Shown piece after piece: positions 57,017 to 64,000 of a DNA stretch of 64,000 nt. A program made the translations under genes and the position numbers. How positions within the stretch are numbered: position 1 is the first letter of the stretch; each line of letters opens with the position of its first letter. Under the pieces are notes generated by a model, which saw only the letters and a program-made list of their open reading frames with translations, searched no databases and was not told the DNA's origin. The DNA comes from Alphaproteobacteria bacterium (GTDB taxonomy: Bacteria > Myxococcota_A > UBA796 > CAJQPC01), in the NCBI GenBank assembly GCA_020632795.1, contig JACKEV010000010.1:620001-684000 (forward strand), in the 5' to 3' direction.

Positions 57017-57955
57017 ATGCTGTACGGAGACGAGAAGCGCCGCGAGATGGCGCGCAGCATCCTGCCCTCGAAGCGCCGCAAGCGCGCCCGCTGGGACCAG
57101 ACCCGGGTGAAGCGGCGGGCGCGGTCGAAGATGCGGCAGATCGTGCGGGAGGCGCGCCACGACCCCGAGGGCGTGCACGAGCGCCACGACCTGCGCTGGG
57201 AGCCCAAGGGCGACATCCGCCAGTGCGTCCAGTCCCGGCGGTACGCCGACAAGGTCGAGCCCCTCATCCGCTGGGCCACCGCCGTCACCGCCGACATGCC
57301 GGAGCCCGACCGCCGCAGCTACCTCAAGTCCGTCCTGCCCGACGGGGTCATCGGCGAGCACGCCCTGTTCCACCTGGAGGGCTTCGCCTTCGACAGCGAC
57401 CGCCAGGCCTGGCGCGTGGCCTGGGAGGCGCGGCGGCGCCGCCAGCAGGCGCTGGAGCGTCACCGCCGCGACCGCCGGGAGGGCCTGCTGGGCGGCGCGC
57501 TGGGGGACCCCGCCCTGCTCGCCCTGTTCAACCACCACCTCGCGACCCGCCACGCCATCTGCACCTGGGTGACCGGCGAGCGGCTGGAGCGCTGGTTCGA
57601 CGAGGAGGGCGCCGTCCAGCGCACCGAGATGCGCCGCCGCACCCAGCGGGTCGGCCCCCACGGCGCCCCCCAGCTCGGCGACCCCGACGACCTGGGGCCC
57701 TTCCTCAAGCGCGTCGAGGCCGCCCGCTGCGCGCCCAAGACCGTCACCGCCGCGCTGCGCGTCGGCCGGGTCCGCGTCGACCGCCGCCCCGAGGGCATCA
57801 CCGAGGACCGCCGGGCCCGGGTGGAGCGCGCCGAGCGCCCCAACCCCGAGCACCACCCGGAGTGGTCCGCCGCCGTCCAGGCTTTCATCGACGCCCTGGA
57901 GGCCACCGGCGGCGACCCCGGGGCGGTCCGGCGGCACCTGATGCGTCAGGGCTGA
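57017..57955 (+). CDS. Basic, Arg-rich hypothetical protein
   Basis: A 312-residue protein very rich in Arg and Lys, with about 40 basic residues in the first 70 (SKRRKRARWDQTRVKRRARS). It has no signal peptide, cysteine cluster or membrane segment. The middle is helical (AWEARRRRQQALERHRRD). This recalls a nucleic-acid-binding or phage/mobile accessory protein, but no family is recognised. An AGGAG box precedes the ATG. It overlaps the convergent FG-GAP lipoprotein gene by ten bases. Confidence 0.55.
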   Translation: MLYGDEKRREMARSILPSKRRKRARWDQTRVKRRARSKMRQIVREARHDPEGVHERHDLRWEPKGDIRQCVQSRRYADKVEPLIRWATAVTADMPEPDRRSYLKSVLPDGVIGEHALFHLEGFAFDSDRQAWRVAWEARRRRQQALERHRRDRREGLLGGALGDPALLALFNHHLATRHAICTWVTGERLERWFDEEGAVQRTEMRRRTQRVGPHGAPQLGDPDDLGPFLKRVEAARCAPKTVTAALRVGRVRVDRRPEGITEDRRARVERAERPNPEHHPEWSAAVQAFIDALEATGGDPGAVRRHLMRQG

Positions 57956-59475
57956 AGCACTGCGCCGGCCTCGACCTCGGTCCATTCGGCGGTCTCGCCG
58001 CCCGCGTGGACCCGCAGCGCGTCCACGACCTCGGCGTCCCCCAGCCCGATGACCACCTCCATCGCGGAGGACGACCAGGTGCTCGCCGGGGTCAGCCAGC
58101 GGTGCAGGGTGCGCCCCCCGACCTCGGCTTCGATCCAGGCCCCCGGCGCGTCCACCTGCACGGTCACCGAGCGCCCGCAGCCCCCCTCGGTGCGCCAGGC
58201 GCGGGCGTACCACAGGCCGGCGGTGACCAGGTCCGGCCGGCCGTCCCGATCCAGGTCCCCCACCGCCAGGGCGCGGCCCTTCGCGTCGTGGTGGAAGCCG
58301 GTCGCCTGGGACACGTCCTCGAAGCGCTGGCCGCCGACGGCGCGCAAGAGCACGTCAGCCTGGGCCTCGCCGTCGATCCAGTCGTCGTAGTCGCTGCCCA
58401 GGTCGGCCAGCCCGTCGGGGTCGCCGTGGGGGAACAGCGGGCCGAAGACCATCGGCAGGTCCTCCCAGCCGTCCAGGTCCAGGTCCACGAACGCCGTGCC
58501 CCAGCTCGCCAGGTGCTCCGGGGCGTTGGGCACCCCCGCCTCCAGCGCGGCGGTCGCCTCGACGAAGCCCCCGTCCGGCGCCCCCAGCAGCAGATCCGGC
58601 CCGGCGAGGTCGGTGAGGTAGAGGTCCGCGATGCCGTCCCCATCGGCATCTCCGACGCCGACCCCCATCGCGAACATCGCCCGATCGCAGCGGCAGTCGT
58701 CGTCCACGGTGAAGCGACCGGCGCCGTCGTTGCGCAGCAGGCGGTTGCGCCCCAGGAAGGGCCCGAAGTCGTTGGCCAGGTACAGGTCGAGGTCCCCGTC
58801 GGCGTCCGCGTCGATCCACTGCCCGAGGAAGGTGACGTCGTCGACGACCTCGGCGGGCAGGGCCTCGGGGTCGGGGGCGAGCGCGCCGCCCGCGTTGCGG
58901 TACAGGGCGTTGCCGTCGCCCGTCAGCGTGCCGTCCACGATGCGCGCGGGGTCGACCTCCGGGGCGTAGCGGGCCACGAAGAGGTCAAGGTCCCCGTCCC
59001 CGTCGACGTCCGCGAAGCTGCCGGAGTAGGACTCCCCGGTGGACGCGGGCAGGGCCTCGGCCGCGAAGCCGCCCTGTCCGTCGTTGCGCAGGAGCAGGTC
59101 GTCCAGCCCGCTGCGCCGCCCCAACCAGGCGTCGAGGTCCCCGTCCCCGTCCACATCCCCGAGGGCCACCCCCGAGGCGGCCGGCGGGCGCGACCCGGCC
59201 TCGTCCAGCGCGCCCGCGCCGTCGTTGAGCAGCAGCAGCGAGCCCTCCGGGGTCACGATCAGCGCGTCCAGCCAGCCGTCCCCGTCCAGGTCCCCCAGGG
59301 CGACCCCGGCGTCGCCGTCCGGGGGCGGGGGGCCCTCCAGCAGCGCGCCCTCGTCCCAGTCCTGGGCCGGCGTGAGGGTGAGCGGGGCGCAGGTCTCCGC
59401 CGAGTCGTCCGCCGCTCGATCGGCACAGCCGAGCAGGGCCAGCGCCATCCATGGCCGGAACGGGAGGGACCGCAT
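57946..59475 (-). CDS. FG-GAP/ASPIC-UnbV lipoprotein
   Basis: A 509-residue surface lipoprotein, with lipobox LALLGC near residue 17. Seven to nine FG-GAP/VCBS calcium-binding repeats (DLDGDGWLD, DVDGDGDLD, DADADGDLD, DADGDGIAD) build an integrin-like beta-propeller over residues ~50-410. The C-terminal ~95 residues are an ASPIC/UnbV domain (SVTVQVDAPGAWIEAEVGG, VVIGLGDAEVVDALRV). Calcium-dependent adhesion or ligand binding is inferred. It sits between an unknown gene (convergent) and the glycosyltransferase-like gene (divergent). Confidence 0.85.
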   Translation of the reverse strand: MRSLPFRPWMALALLGCADRAADDSAETCAPLTLTPAQDWDEGALLEGPPPPDGDAGVALGDLDGDGWLDALIVTPEGSLLLLNDGAGALDEAGSRPPAASGVALGDVDGDGDLDAWLGRRSGLDDLLLRNDGQGGFAAEALPASTGESYSGSFADVDGDGDLDLFVARYAPEVDPARIVDGTLTGDGNALYRNAGGALAPDPEALPAEVVDDVTFLGQWIDADADGDLDLYLANDFGPFLGRNRLLRNDGAGRFTVDDDCRCDRAMFAMGVGVGDADGDGIADLYLTDLAGPDLLLGAPDGGFVEATAALEAGVPNAPEHLASWGTAFVDLDLDGWEDLPMVFGPLFPHGDPDGLADLGSDYDDWIDGEAQADVLLRAVGGQRFEDVSQATGFHHDAKGRALAVGDLDRDGRPDLVTAGLWYARAWRTEGGCGRSVTVQVDAPGAWIEAEVGGRTLHRWLTPASTWSSSAMEVVIGLGDAEVVDALRVHAGGETAEWTEVEAGAVLQP

Positions 59476-59520
59476 GGGTCCAGCATCGCAGCCCCTGGGC
59501 CGGTGTCAAGCGGCCGGCCC

Positions 59521-59550
59521 TTGAAAGCGACCGCGCCGCCGGGCGATACC
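59521..59550 (+). promoter_or_regulatory. Sigma70-type promoter giving a leaderless mRNA
   Basis: TTGAAA (59521-59526), an 18-bp spacer and GATACC (59545-59550) are followed by only six bases and the ATG at 59557, with no Shine-Dalgarno sequence. Confidence 0.5.
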
Positions 59551-59556
59551 TGTGCG

Positions 59557-61014
59557 ATGAGCCCCGCGCGCCGCCTGCTGCCCTGGACCCCGGCCCTGCT
59601 GGCCCTGGGCCTTATCCTGGCCGGCGCGCCGGCGATCTCCCCGGACGGGGTCGAGATGGCCGCCGCCGGGCGCTGCCTGTGGCGCCTGCTCGGGAACCCT
59701 GACGCCTGCGTCGGCCTGGAGCCGACCTACTGGCCCCCGGCGTTCCCGCTGGTGTCCGGCCTGCTCTCCCTGGGGATGGACCCGGCGCGGGCGGCGCTGG
59801 TGGTGTCGCTGGGGTGCGCCTCGGCCCTGGCCTGGCCCCTGGGGCGGCTGGCCGAGCGGCTGGGGGGGGCGGCCGCCGCGCTGGCCGTGGCGCCGCTGCT
59901 GCTCGCGGTGCCGGCGCTGCGGGTCCACGCCTTGATGGGGGAGGCCCGCCCGATGGCGCTCGTGGCCCTCGCCGGGGCCTGGGCGGTCGCGCTGGAGGGC
60001 GAGGGCCGGCGGGCCGGGCTCATCGCTGGCGCGCTGCTGGGGCTGGCGGCCCTCACCCGCCCCGAGGCCCTCGCGTTCGCCGGGCTGGCGCTGCTCTGGA
60101 TCGCCTGGGCCCGGCGCGGGCAGCTCCTCGGCGCGGTGCTGGCGTTCGCCGGGCTGTTCCTGCCGATGGTCGCGGCGCTGTCCCTGCTGGCGGGGCGGCT
60201 GGTGGTCTCCAGCCGGGGCTGGCAGTCGGCGGCCTACGGCTGGCTGCCCTGGATGCCCCTGGAGTGGGCCCAGATGGAGCTGGCCAACGGGAGCTGGGGG
60301 ACGCCGCTGCGGGCTGCCCTGTCCACCGCTGCGCCGGGCGGGGCCCCGCCGCCCACCGGCGAGGCCCTGGTGGACTGGCTGGCCTTCGCGCTGCCGGCGA
60401 GCGCGCCGTGGTGGCTTCTGGGCCTGGCGCTGCTCGGCGCCCCTCGGGCCCGCGGGGCGTGGCTGCCCCTGGCGGCGCTGGGGGGCCCCGCCCTGGCGCT
60501 GGCCTGGATGCCCCAGGCCCGGGACGCCGTGCTGCCCGCCAACAACCTGCTTCCGCTGCTGGCGGCGCTGGTGGTGCTCGCGGCGGTCGGGCTCGGGCGG
60601 CTGGCGCGGTGGCGCTTCGGGCTGCCGGTGGGGCTCGCTGCGGCGCTGGGGCTGGGCTTCGTCACCGCCTTCCCCGAGCCGCCCCGGGAACCAGCCCTGT
60701 TCGAGACCGCCCTGGAGGCCCTGGCGCGAGACGTGCCCGAAGACGCCACCGTCGCCGCCGGCCTCTCCACCGCACCGCTGGTGCTGCGGGCCGACCGAGG
60801 GCGACGCCGCCTGCCGCCCCCGTGGCTGGCGCCGGGGTGGGTGGACAGCCCCGAGCGCGCGGACTTCCTGCTGCTGAGCCACCTCGACCAGCCCGGGGCC
60901 GGGCGCAGCCTCGCCGCTCTGGACGGGGCGCTGCGCCTGCGGTGGCAGCTCGTGGACGAGGCCGGCTGGGTGGCTCTGTACGCCGTTCAGAGCCCCGTCG
61001 GGACGTCCCGATAG
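59557..61014 (+). CDS. GT39/ArnT-like glycosyltransferase-type membrane protein
   Basis: A 485-residue membrane protein with about 11 membrane helices. The early luminal loop carries ISPDGVEMAAAGRCLWRL, an Asp/Glu-type position like the catalytic acidic residues of C-type mannosyl/arabinosyl transferases, and THR-like TRPEALAFAGLALLW follows helices 5-6. A large soluble C-terminal part follows. It may use a lipid-linked sugar to modify lipid A, lipids or proteins. Family assignment is by topology and weak motifs. It has no SD and a very short leader. It overlaps the convergent gene by 28 bp. Confidence 0.62.
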   Translation: MSPARRLLPWTPALLALGLILAGAPAISPDGVEMAAAGRCLWRLLGNPDACVGLEPTYWPPAFPLVSGLLSLGMDPARAALVVSLGCASALAWPLGRLAERLGGAAAALAVAPLLLAVPALRVHALMGEARPMALVALAGAWAVALEGEGRRAGLIAGALLGLAALTRPEALAFAGLALLWIAWARRGQLLGAVLAFAGLFLPMVAALSLLAGRLVVSSRGWQSAAYGWLPWMPLEWAQMELANGSWGTPLRAALSTAAPGGAPPPTGEALVDWLAFALPASAPWWLLGLALLGAPRARGAWLPLAALGGPALALAWMPQARDAVLPANNLLPLLAALVVLAAVGLGRLARWRFGLPVGLAAALGLGFVTAFPEPPREPALFETALEALARDVPEDATVAAGLSTAPLVLRADRGRRRLPPPWLAPGWVDSPERADFLLLSHLDQPGAGRSLAALDGALRLRWQLVDEAGWVALYAVQSPVGTSR

Positions 61015-61685
61015 ACGCTGCCCTCGGCGACCTGCACGGCGTAGCGGGCGAGCAGGGCGTCGGCGGGCGCGAGGCGATCGGGCAGGCTCAGGAGCTGGGG
61101 TGGGGCGGCCCCCAGGCGGGCCAGCTCCAGCGCGGCCGGCAGCGCCTGCGCAGGAGGCCCCGCCAGAGCGTCCGTCAGCTCGGCGACGGCGGCCTCGCGG
61201 GGCAGGGACCACGCGAGGATCCGCAGGCGGCGGGCCTCGACGGGGGGCGTCCCTGCTGAAGGGTCCACCTGGCGGGCGATCCCGACCCCGCGCGCCCCCA
61301 GCCGACAGGCCAGCTCGGTAGCCCACATCGCGACCACCGGGTCCTCATCCCCCAGCAGGGTCGCCAGCCGCTCGTCCAGCGCCTGCTCGGCCGTCACGCG
61401 CGCGCCCTCGTCACAGAGGACCTCCAGCTCGGGGGGCAGCCGGGGGCAGTCCCCCGCGACCTGGTCGGCCCGCGGGGGGTCCAGCAGCAGCTCCACCAGC
61501 TCGGGCGCCAGCGCGGGCGCGAGCGCGGGCTCCGACGCGAGGCGATCGACCACCGCCGGATCGGGCAGGCCGACCACCGGATCCAAGGGCGGCGGCGGGG
61601 CCGGCGGCGCCGCAGGCGGACCGGCCCAAAGCGCCGCGATCCCGAGCGACGTGAACCACGCGAGCGCTGGCGGTGTCCTCTTCAG
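60987..61685 (-). CDS. Exported helical protein, probably from a CTG start
   Basis: A ~232-residue protein. The only ATG-type start in frame (TTG at 61586) leaves no signal peptide, but reading up to CTG at 61685 gives KRTPPALAWFTSLGIAALWA, a good Sec signal. GGAGGAG lies five bases before that CTG. The mature part is helical with HEAT-like pairs, has three cysteines and no recognised family. It is divergent from the next secreted gene; both could share a promoter region. Confidence 0.6.
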   Translation of the reverse strand: MKRTPPALAWFTSLGIAALWAGPPAAPPAPPPPLDPVVGLPDPAVVDRLASEPALAPALAPELVELLLDPPRADQVAGDCPRLPPELEVLCDEGARVTAEQALDERLATLLGDEDPVVAMWATELACRLGARGVGIARQVDPSAGTPPVEARRLRILAWSLPREAAVAELTDALAGPPAQALPAALELARLGAAPPQLLSLPDRLAPADALLARYAVQVAEGSVYRDVPTGL

Positions 61686-61741
61686 TGACGCTCCTCCCGC
61701 CCGCCTACCGGACCCGGGGCGCGAGCGGCTACGGTGATCCT

Positions 61742-62587
61742 ATGCGAAGCCTGCCCCTCGCCGCCCTCGCCGCGCTCCTGACCACCCCCGCGCTGGCCCA
61801 GGAGCTGCCGGTCGGCGTGGAGTCGCTCAAGCCGGTGCTGTTCGACCTGGGCATGATCATCAACAAGGTCGAGAGCGAGGGCTACCAGATCACCGACATC
61901 TCGGTAGGCATCGTCTACGAGGAGACCGAGGGCGAGTCGGTCCCCGTCGACCTGCTGGAGCACGCCCCGGTGCTGCTGGTGGGCATGGGCGACGGCGAGC
62001 GGCTCAACGACCTCGACCTCAAGGTCTTCGACGACCAGGGGGCGCTGGTCGCCGAGGACGAGATGCCCGACAACATGCCCGTCGTCGCCTTCGAGGCGCC
62101 CCGCACGGGCACCTACGACGCCCGCATGGTGGTGGCCGAGGCCAGCGAGCGCTACCGGGGCGGCTTCTTCGCGCTGGTCAGCGGCTACGCCAGCAGCCGC
62201 AACATCATCACGGTCACCGAGACCTACGCCGCCATGTGGAAGGCGGTCGACCTGCTCGAGGCCGACGGCTACCAGGTGCTGCACGCCGAGTGGGAGACCC
62301 TGGGCGCCAACGCCCCGTACACCCTGACGATGGACCTGCCCGGCGGGGTGGAGAACTGCCGCGCGGTGGCCACCGCCAGCGGGGAGCGCGCCCGCGCCCT
62401 CGACCTCGAGGTCCACGACCAGCTCGGCAACCTGGTGGACGCGGACCGCCGCCACGGCGCGCTGGCGGTCACCCAGTTCGGGGTGCTGGTGCCGGGGGCG
62501 CACCACTTCACCCTGGAGGCGCGCAAGCTCAAGCGCCGGGTGAACGACACCCACGCGATGGTCGTCGTGGCCTGTCAGGGCATCTGA
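61742..62587 (+). CDS. Exported protein with internal duplication
   Basis: A 281-residue secreted protein with a signal peptide ending LTTPALAQE. It has two similar ~130-residue halves: MIINKVESEGYQITDISVGI versus LLEADGYQVLHAEWETLG, and the VEDLDLKVFDDQGALVAEDE versus ALDLEVHDQLGNLVDADRR pair. Each half is a beta-rich domain, probably calcium- or ligand-binding. The family is not recognised. The ATG lies only six bases after a TACGGT -10-like hexamer, so the mRNA may be leaderless. Confidence 0.68.
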   Translation: MRSLPLAALAALLTTPALAQELPVGVESLKPVLFDLGMIINKVESEGYQITDISVGIVYEETEGESVPVDLLEHAPVLLVGMGDGERLNDLDLKVFDDQGALVAEDEMPDNMPVVAFEAPRTGTYDARMVVAEASERYRGGFFALVSGYASSRNIITVTETYAAMWKAVDLLEADGYQVLHAEWETLGANAPYTLTMDLPGGVENCRAVATASGERARALDLEVHDQLGNLVDADRRHGALAVTQFGVLVPGAHHFTLEARKLKRRVNDTHAMVVVACQGI

Positions 62588-63522
62588 AGCCAGGCCACGG
62601 TGTCGCGCATCACGCAGGCCCGCACCGCCGCCGGGGGGTGGGAGGCCATCAGGGCCACGAGCGTGCCCGTGGTGCCCTCGGGCAGCAGCTCCTCGACCGG
62701 GACCCCGAGGCCCAGGGCCATGTCCCGGACGGTCCGCTGCCCGTCGGGGGTGTCGAGCAGTGCGATGGCGGGCATGGCGCGGGCCACCAGGGGTGAGGGC
62801 TCGCCGGGCGCGGGCCAGTCCTTCTCCCACAGGGCGACCGCGCGGGCGGGGTCGTAGCCGGCGAGCCAGGCCAGGGTGACGCCCAGCCGGTCCGCCTCCA
62901 GCTCCTGGGTGGCGGAGAAGCCGTGGCGGGCCAGCACCAGCAGCTCACCGGGGGCGTCCTCGCGCAGCTCGGGCATGGCCGCGAGGTACTGGTACACCGC
63001 GCCCGCGTGCCGCAGCTCGACGTGAGCGACCTCGTGCCCGATGACCGCCGCGAGCTGGTCGTCGTCATCGACCATCGTGTCGATCAGGCCCTTTCGAAGG
63101 AGGATCTCCCCGCCCGGCAGCGCCACCGCGCCCAGCCCCGGGTCGTCCAGCACCCGCACCCGGTGGGGGAAGCGCCGCTCGGGGAAGGCGGCGTCGAGGC
63201 GCTCGAGCACCGCCGCGGCGCGCGCGGTCGCCGCCGGATGGACCGACGCCCCGATCCGCTGGAGGGTCTGCTCCGCGAGGGCCTGGCCCAGGGCGCGCTC
63301 CTCGGCGATCGAGAGGGGCCCCAAGGCGTCGAGGGTGGCCTGGTCCACCGCCATCGCGGCCTGCTGGGCGAGCAGCCCGAGGGGGTGGGTGCAGTGGCTG
63401 GGGAGGGGGCGCTTCGCGGGGGAGGGCTCGGCCGCCGCGGGCGCGGGCTCGGCCGCCGCGGCGGGTGCTGGCGGCGGGGGCTCCGGCTCCGTGCAGGCCA
63501 GCAGGAGGAGCAGCGCGGTCAT
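62575..63522 (-). CDS. M48-family zinc metalloprotease lipoprotein
   Basis: A 315-residue lipoprotein (LLLLLAC lipobox near residue 10), with a Pro/Ala-rich spacer of ~30 residues. The zinc motif is HEVAH near 163 (AAVIGHEVAHVELRH), and the third ligand lies in ELEADRLG. This is a periplasmic or surface Oma1/BepA-like protease. Its ATG is four bases after the FHA gene stop, so it is co-transcribed with that signalling protein. It overlaps the convergent gene by 13 bp. Confidence 0.85.
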   Translation of the reverse strand: MTALLLLLACTEPEPPPPAPAAAAEPAPAAAEPSPAKRPLPSHCTHPLGLLAQQAAMAVDQATLDALGPLSIAEERALGQALAEQTLQRIGASVHPAATARAAAVLERLDAAFPERRFPHRVRVLDDPGLGAVALPGGEILLRKGLIDTMVDDDDQLAAVIGHEVAHVELRHAGAVYQYLAAMPELREDAPGELLVLARHGFSATQELEADRLGVTLAWLAGYDPARAVALWEKDWPAPGEPSPLVARAMPAIALLDTPDGQRTVRDMALGLGVPVEELLPEGTTGTLVALMASHPPAAVRACVMRDTVAWLQMP

Positions 63523-63526
63523 GGCG

Positions 63527-64000
63527 TCACGGCAGCAGCTTCACGGTGAGCGCGTAGCCGCAGACCCCCAGCAGGTCGCCGTCGGACAGGGGCACCGGCT
63601 CGGCGCCGACGGGCTGGCCGTTGAGGGTGGTGCCGTGGTTGGAGCCGGTGTCGTGGACGTGCACGCCAGCCTCGTCGCCGACGATGAGGCAGTGCTGCCG
63701 GGAGACCCGGGGGTCGCCGGCCAGGAACACGTCGCAGGCCCGGGGGTCGCGGCCGACGACGTTGCGGCCGTGGCGCAGCACGAAGCTCTCGCCGTTGAGG
63801 TCGAAGTCGAAGCTGGCCATCCAGCCCCGGATGCGCCGGGTCGCCGCCGGGAGGGTGGGGGCCACCGTGGGGGCCGCGGTGGGGGCCGCCGGGCCGCCGT
63901 GGCGCTGGGATCCCCGAGCCCGCCCCAGCCGGGCCCCGCACGACGCGCAGAAGATGGCGCGCGCGCGGTTCTCGGCGCGGCAGTCGGGGCAGCGGACGGT
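63527..64000 (-). CDS. FHA-domain protein with N-terminal zinc ribbon (cut by window edge)
   Basis: About 158 residues reach the end of the window; the true start is probably just beyond position 64000. The N-terminal VRCPDCRAENRARAIFCASC is a CxxC-CxxC zinc ribbon. A Pro/Ala-rich linker follows, then an FHA domain (~70-155) with VGRDPRACDVFLAGDPRVSR and GSNHGTTLNG, the conserved phosphothreonine-binding loops. It would read Ser/Thr kinase signals, such as those of the kinase at 37560-39281. It is in one operon with the M48 protease. Confidence 0.87.
   Translation of the reverse strand, partial: TVRCPDCRAENRARAIFCASCGARLGRARGSQRHGGPAAPTAAPTVAPTLPAATRRIRGWMASFDFDLNGESFVLRHGRNVVGRDPRACDVFLAGDPRVSRQHCLIVGDEAGVHVHDTGSNHGTTLNGQPVGAEPVPLSDGDLLGVCGYALTVKLLP

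Overview
The window is very GC-rich chromosomal DNA, with codon third positions almost all G or C. It has ATG, GTG, TTG and probably CTG starts, many lipoproteins, Ser/Thr kinase, FHA and cNMP signalling proteins, MopE-type Asp/Cys-rich repeats, FG-GAP proteins and a protein resembling the myxobacterial MXAN_5187 C-terminal family. This points to a Myxococcota-like (former deltaproteobacterial) predator or saprophyte; the genus cannot be told. I count 53 protein genes, two of them cut by the window ends. I saw no rRNA, tRNA, CRISPR array, integrase or insertion sequence.

Layout. 1-10 kb: the purF N-terminus, a MopE-like lipoprotein, a PHP-UvrD helicase fusion, an XRE-cupin regulator coupled to a methyltransferase, a small ferredoxin, an ECF sigma operon with a secretin-like lipoprotein, and a response regulator with a degenerate HD-like output. 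10-20 kb: an MXAN_5187-like protein, a double cNMP-binding protein, an M16-M16-LEA2 envelope operon, an MFS exporter, a glycosidase-like protein and an XRE-SspB fusion ending in a ClpX-binding tail. 20-25 kb: two tandem stand-alone gp5/VgrG-like spike proteins, one extended by a poly-Gly linker and about twelve 45-residue repeats. 25-35 kb: lipoproteins, an acyltransferase, the BolA-Grx4-COG0523 cluster, an M48 protease, a DUF5916 protein, an orphan DNA methyltransferase and an FAD monooxygenase. 35-46 kb: a YfhO-like membrane protein, a Ser/Thr kinase, a four-module RNA-repair-type protein (MJ1316-EEP-2H-poly(A) polymerase), a ketopantoate-reductase-like enzyme and the AmmeMemoRadiSam pair.

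46-57 kb is a polymorphic toxin locus. An 8.1-kb SpvB/TcdB-Rhs gene ends in a REase-fold toxin. It is followed by a HEAT-like putative immunity gene, an orphan Rhs C-terminal module with a Tox-REase-5 nuclease, and its Imm52 partner. 57-64 kb: an unknown basic protein, an FG-GAP/ASPIC lipoprotein, a glycosyltransferase-like membrane protein, secreted proteins, an M48 lipoprotein and an FHA zinc-ribbon protein.

The most interesting items are the Rhs locus with its displaced toxin cassette, the repeat-bearing spike protein, the XRE-SspB fusion and the RNA-repair protein. At genome-organisation level, several genes have a -10-like box 6-8 nt before the start codon and no ribosome binding site (likely leaderless), and most convergent gene pairs overlap at their 3' ends.
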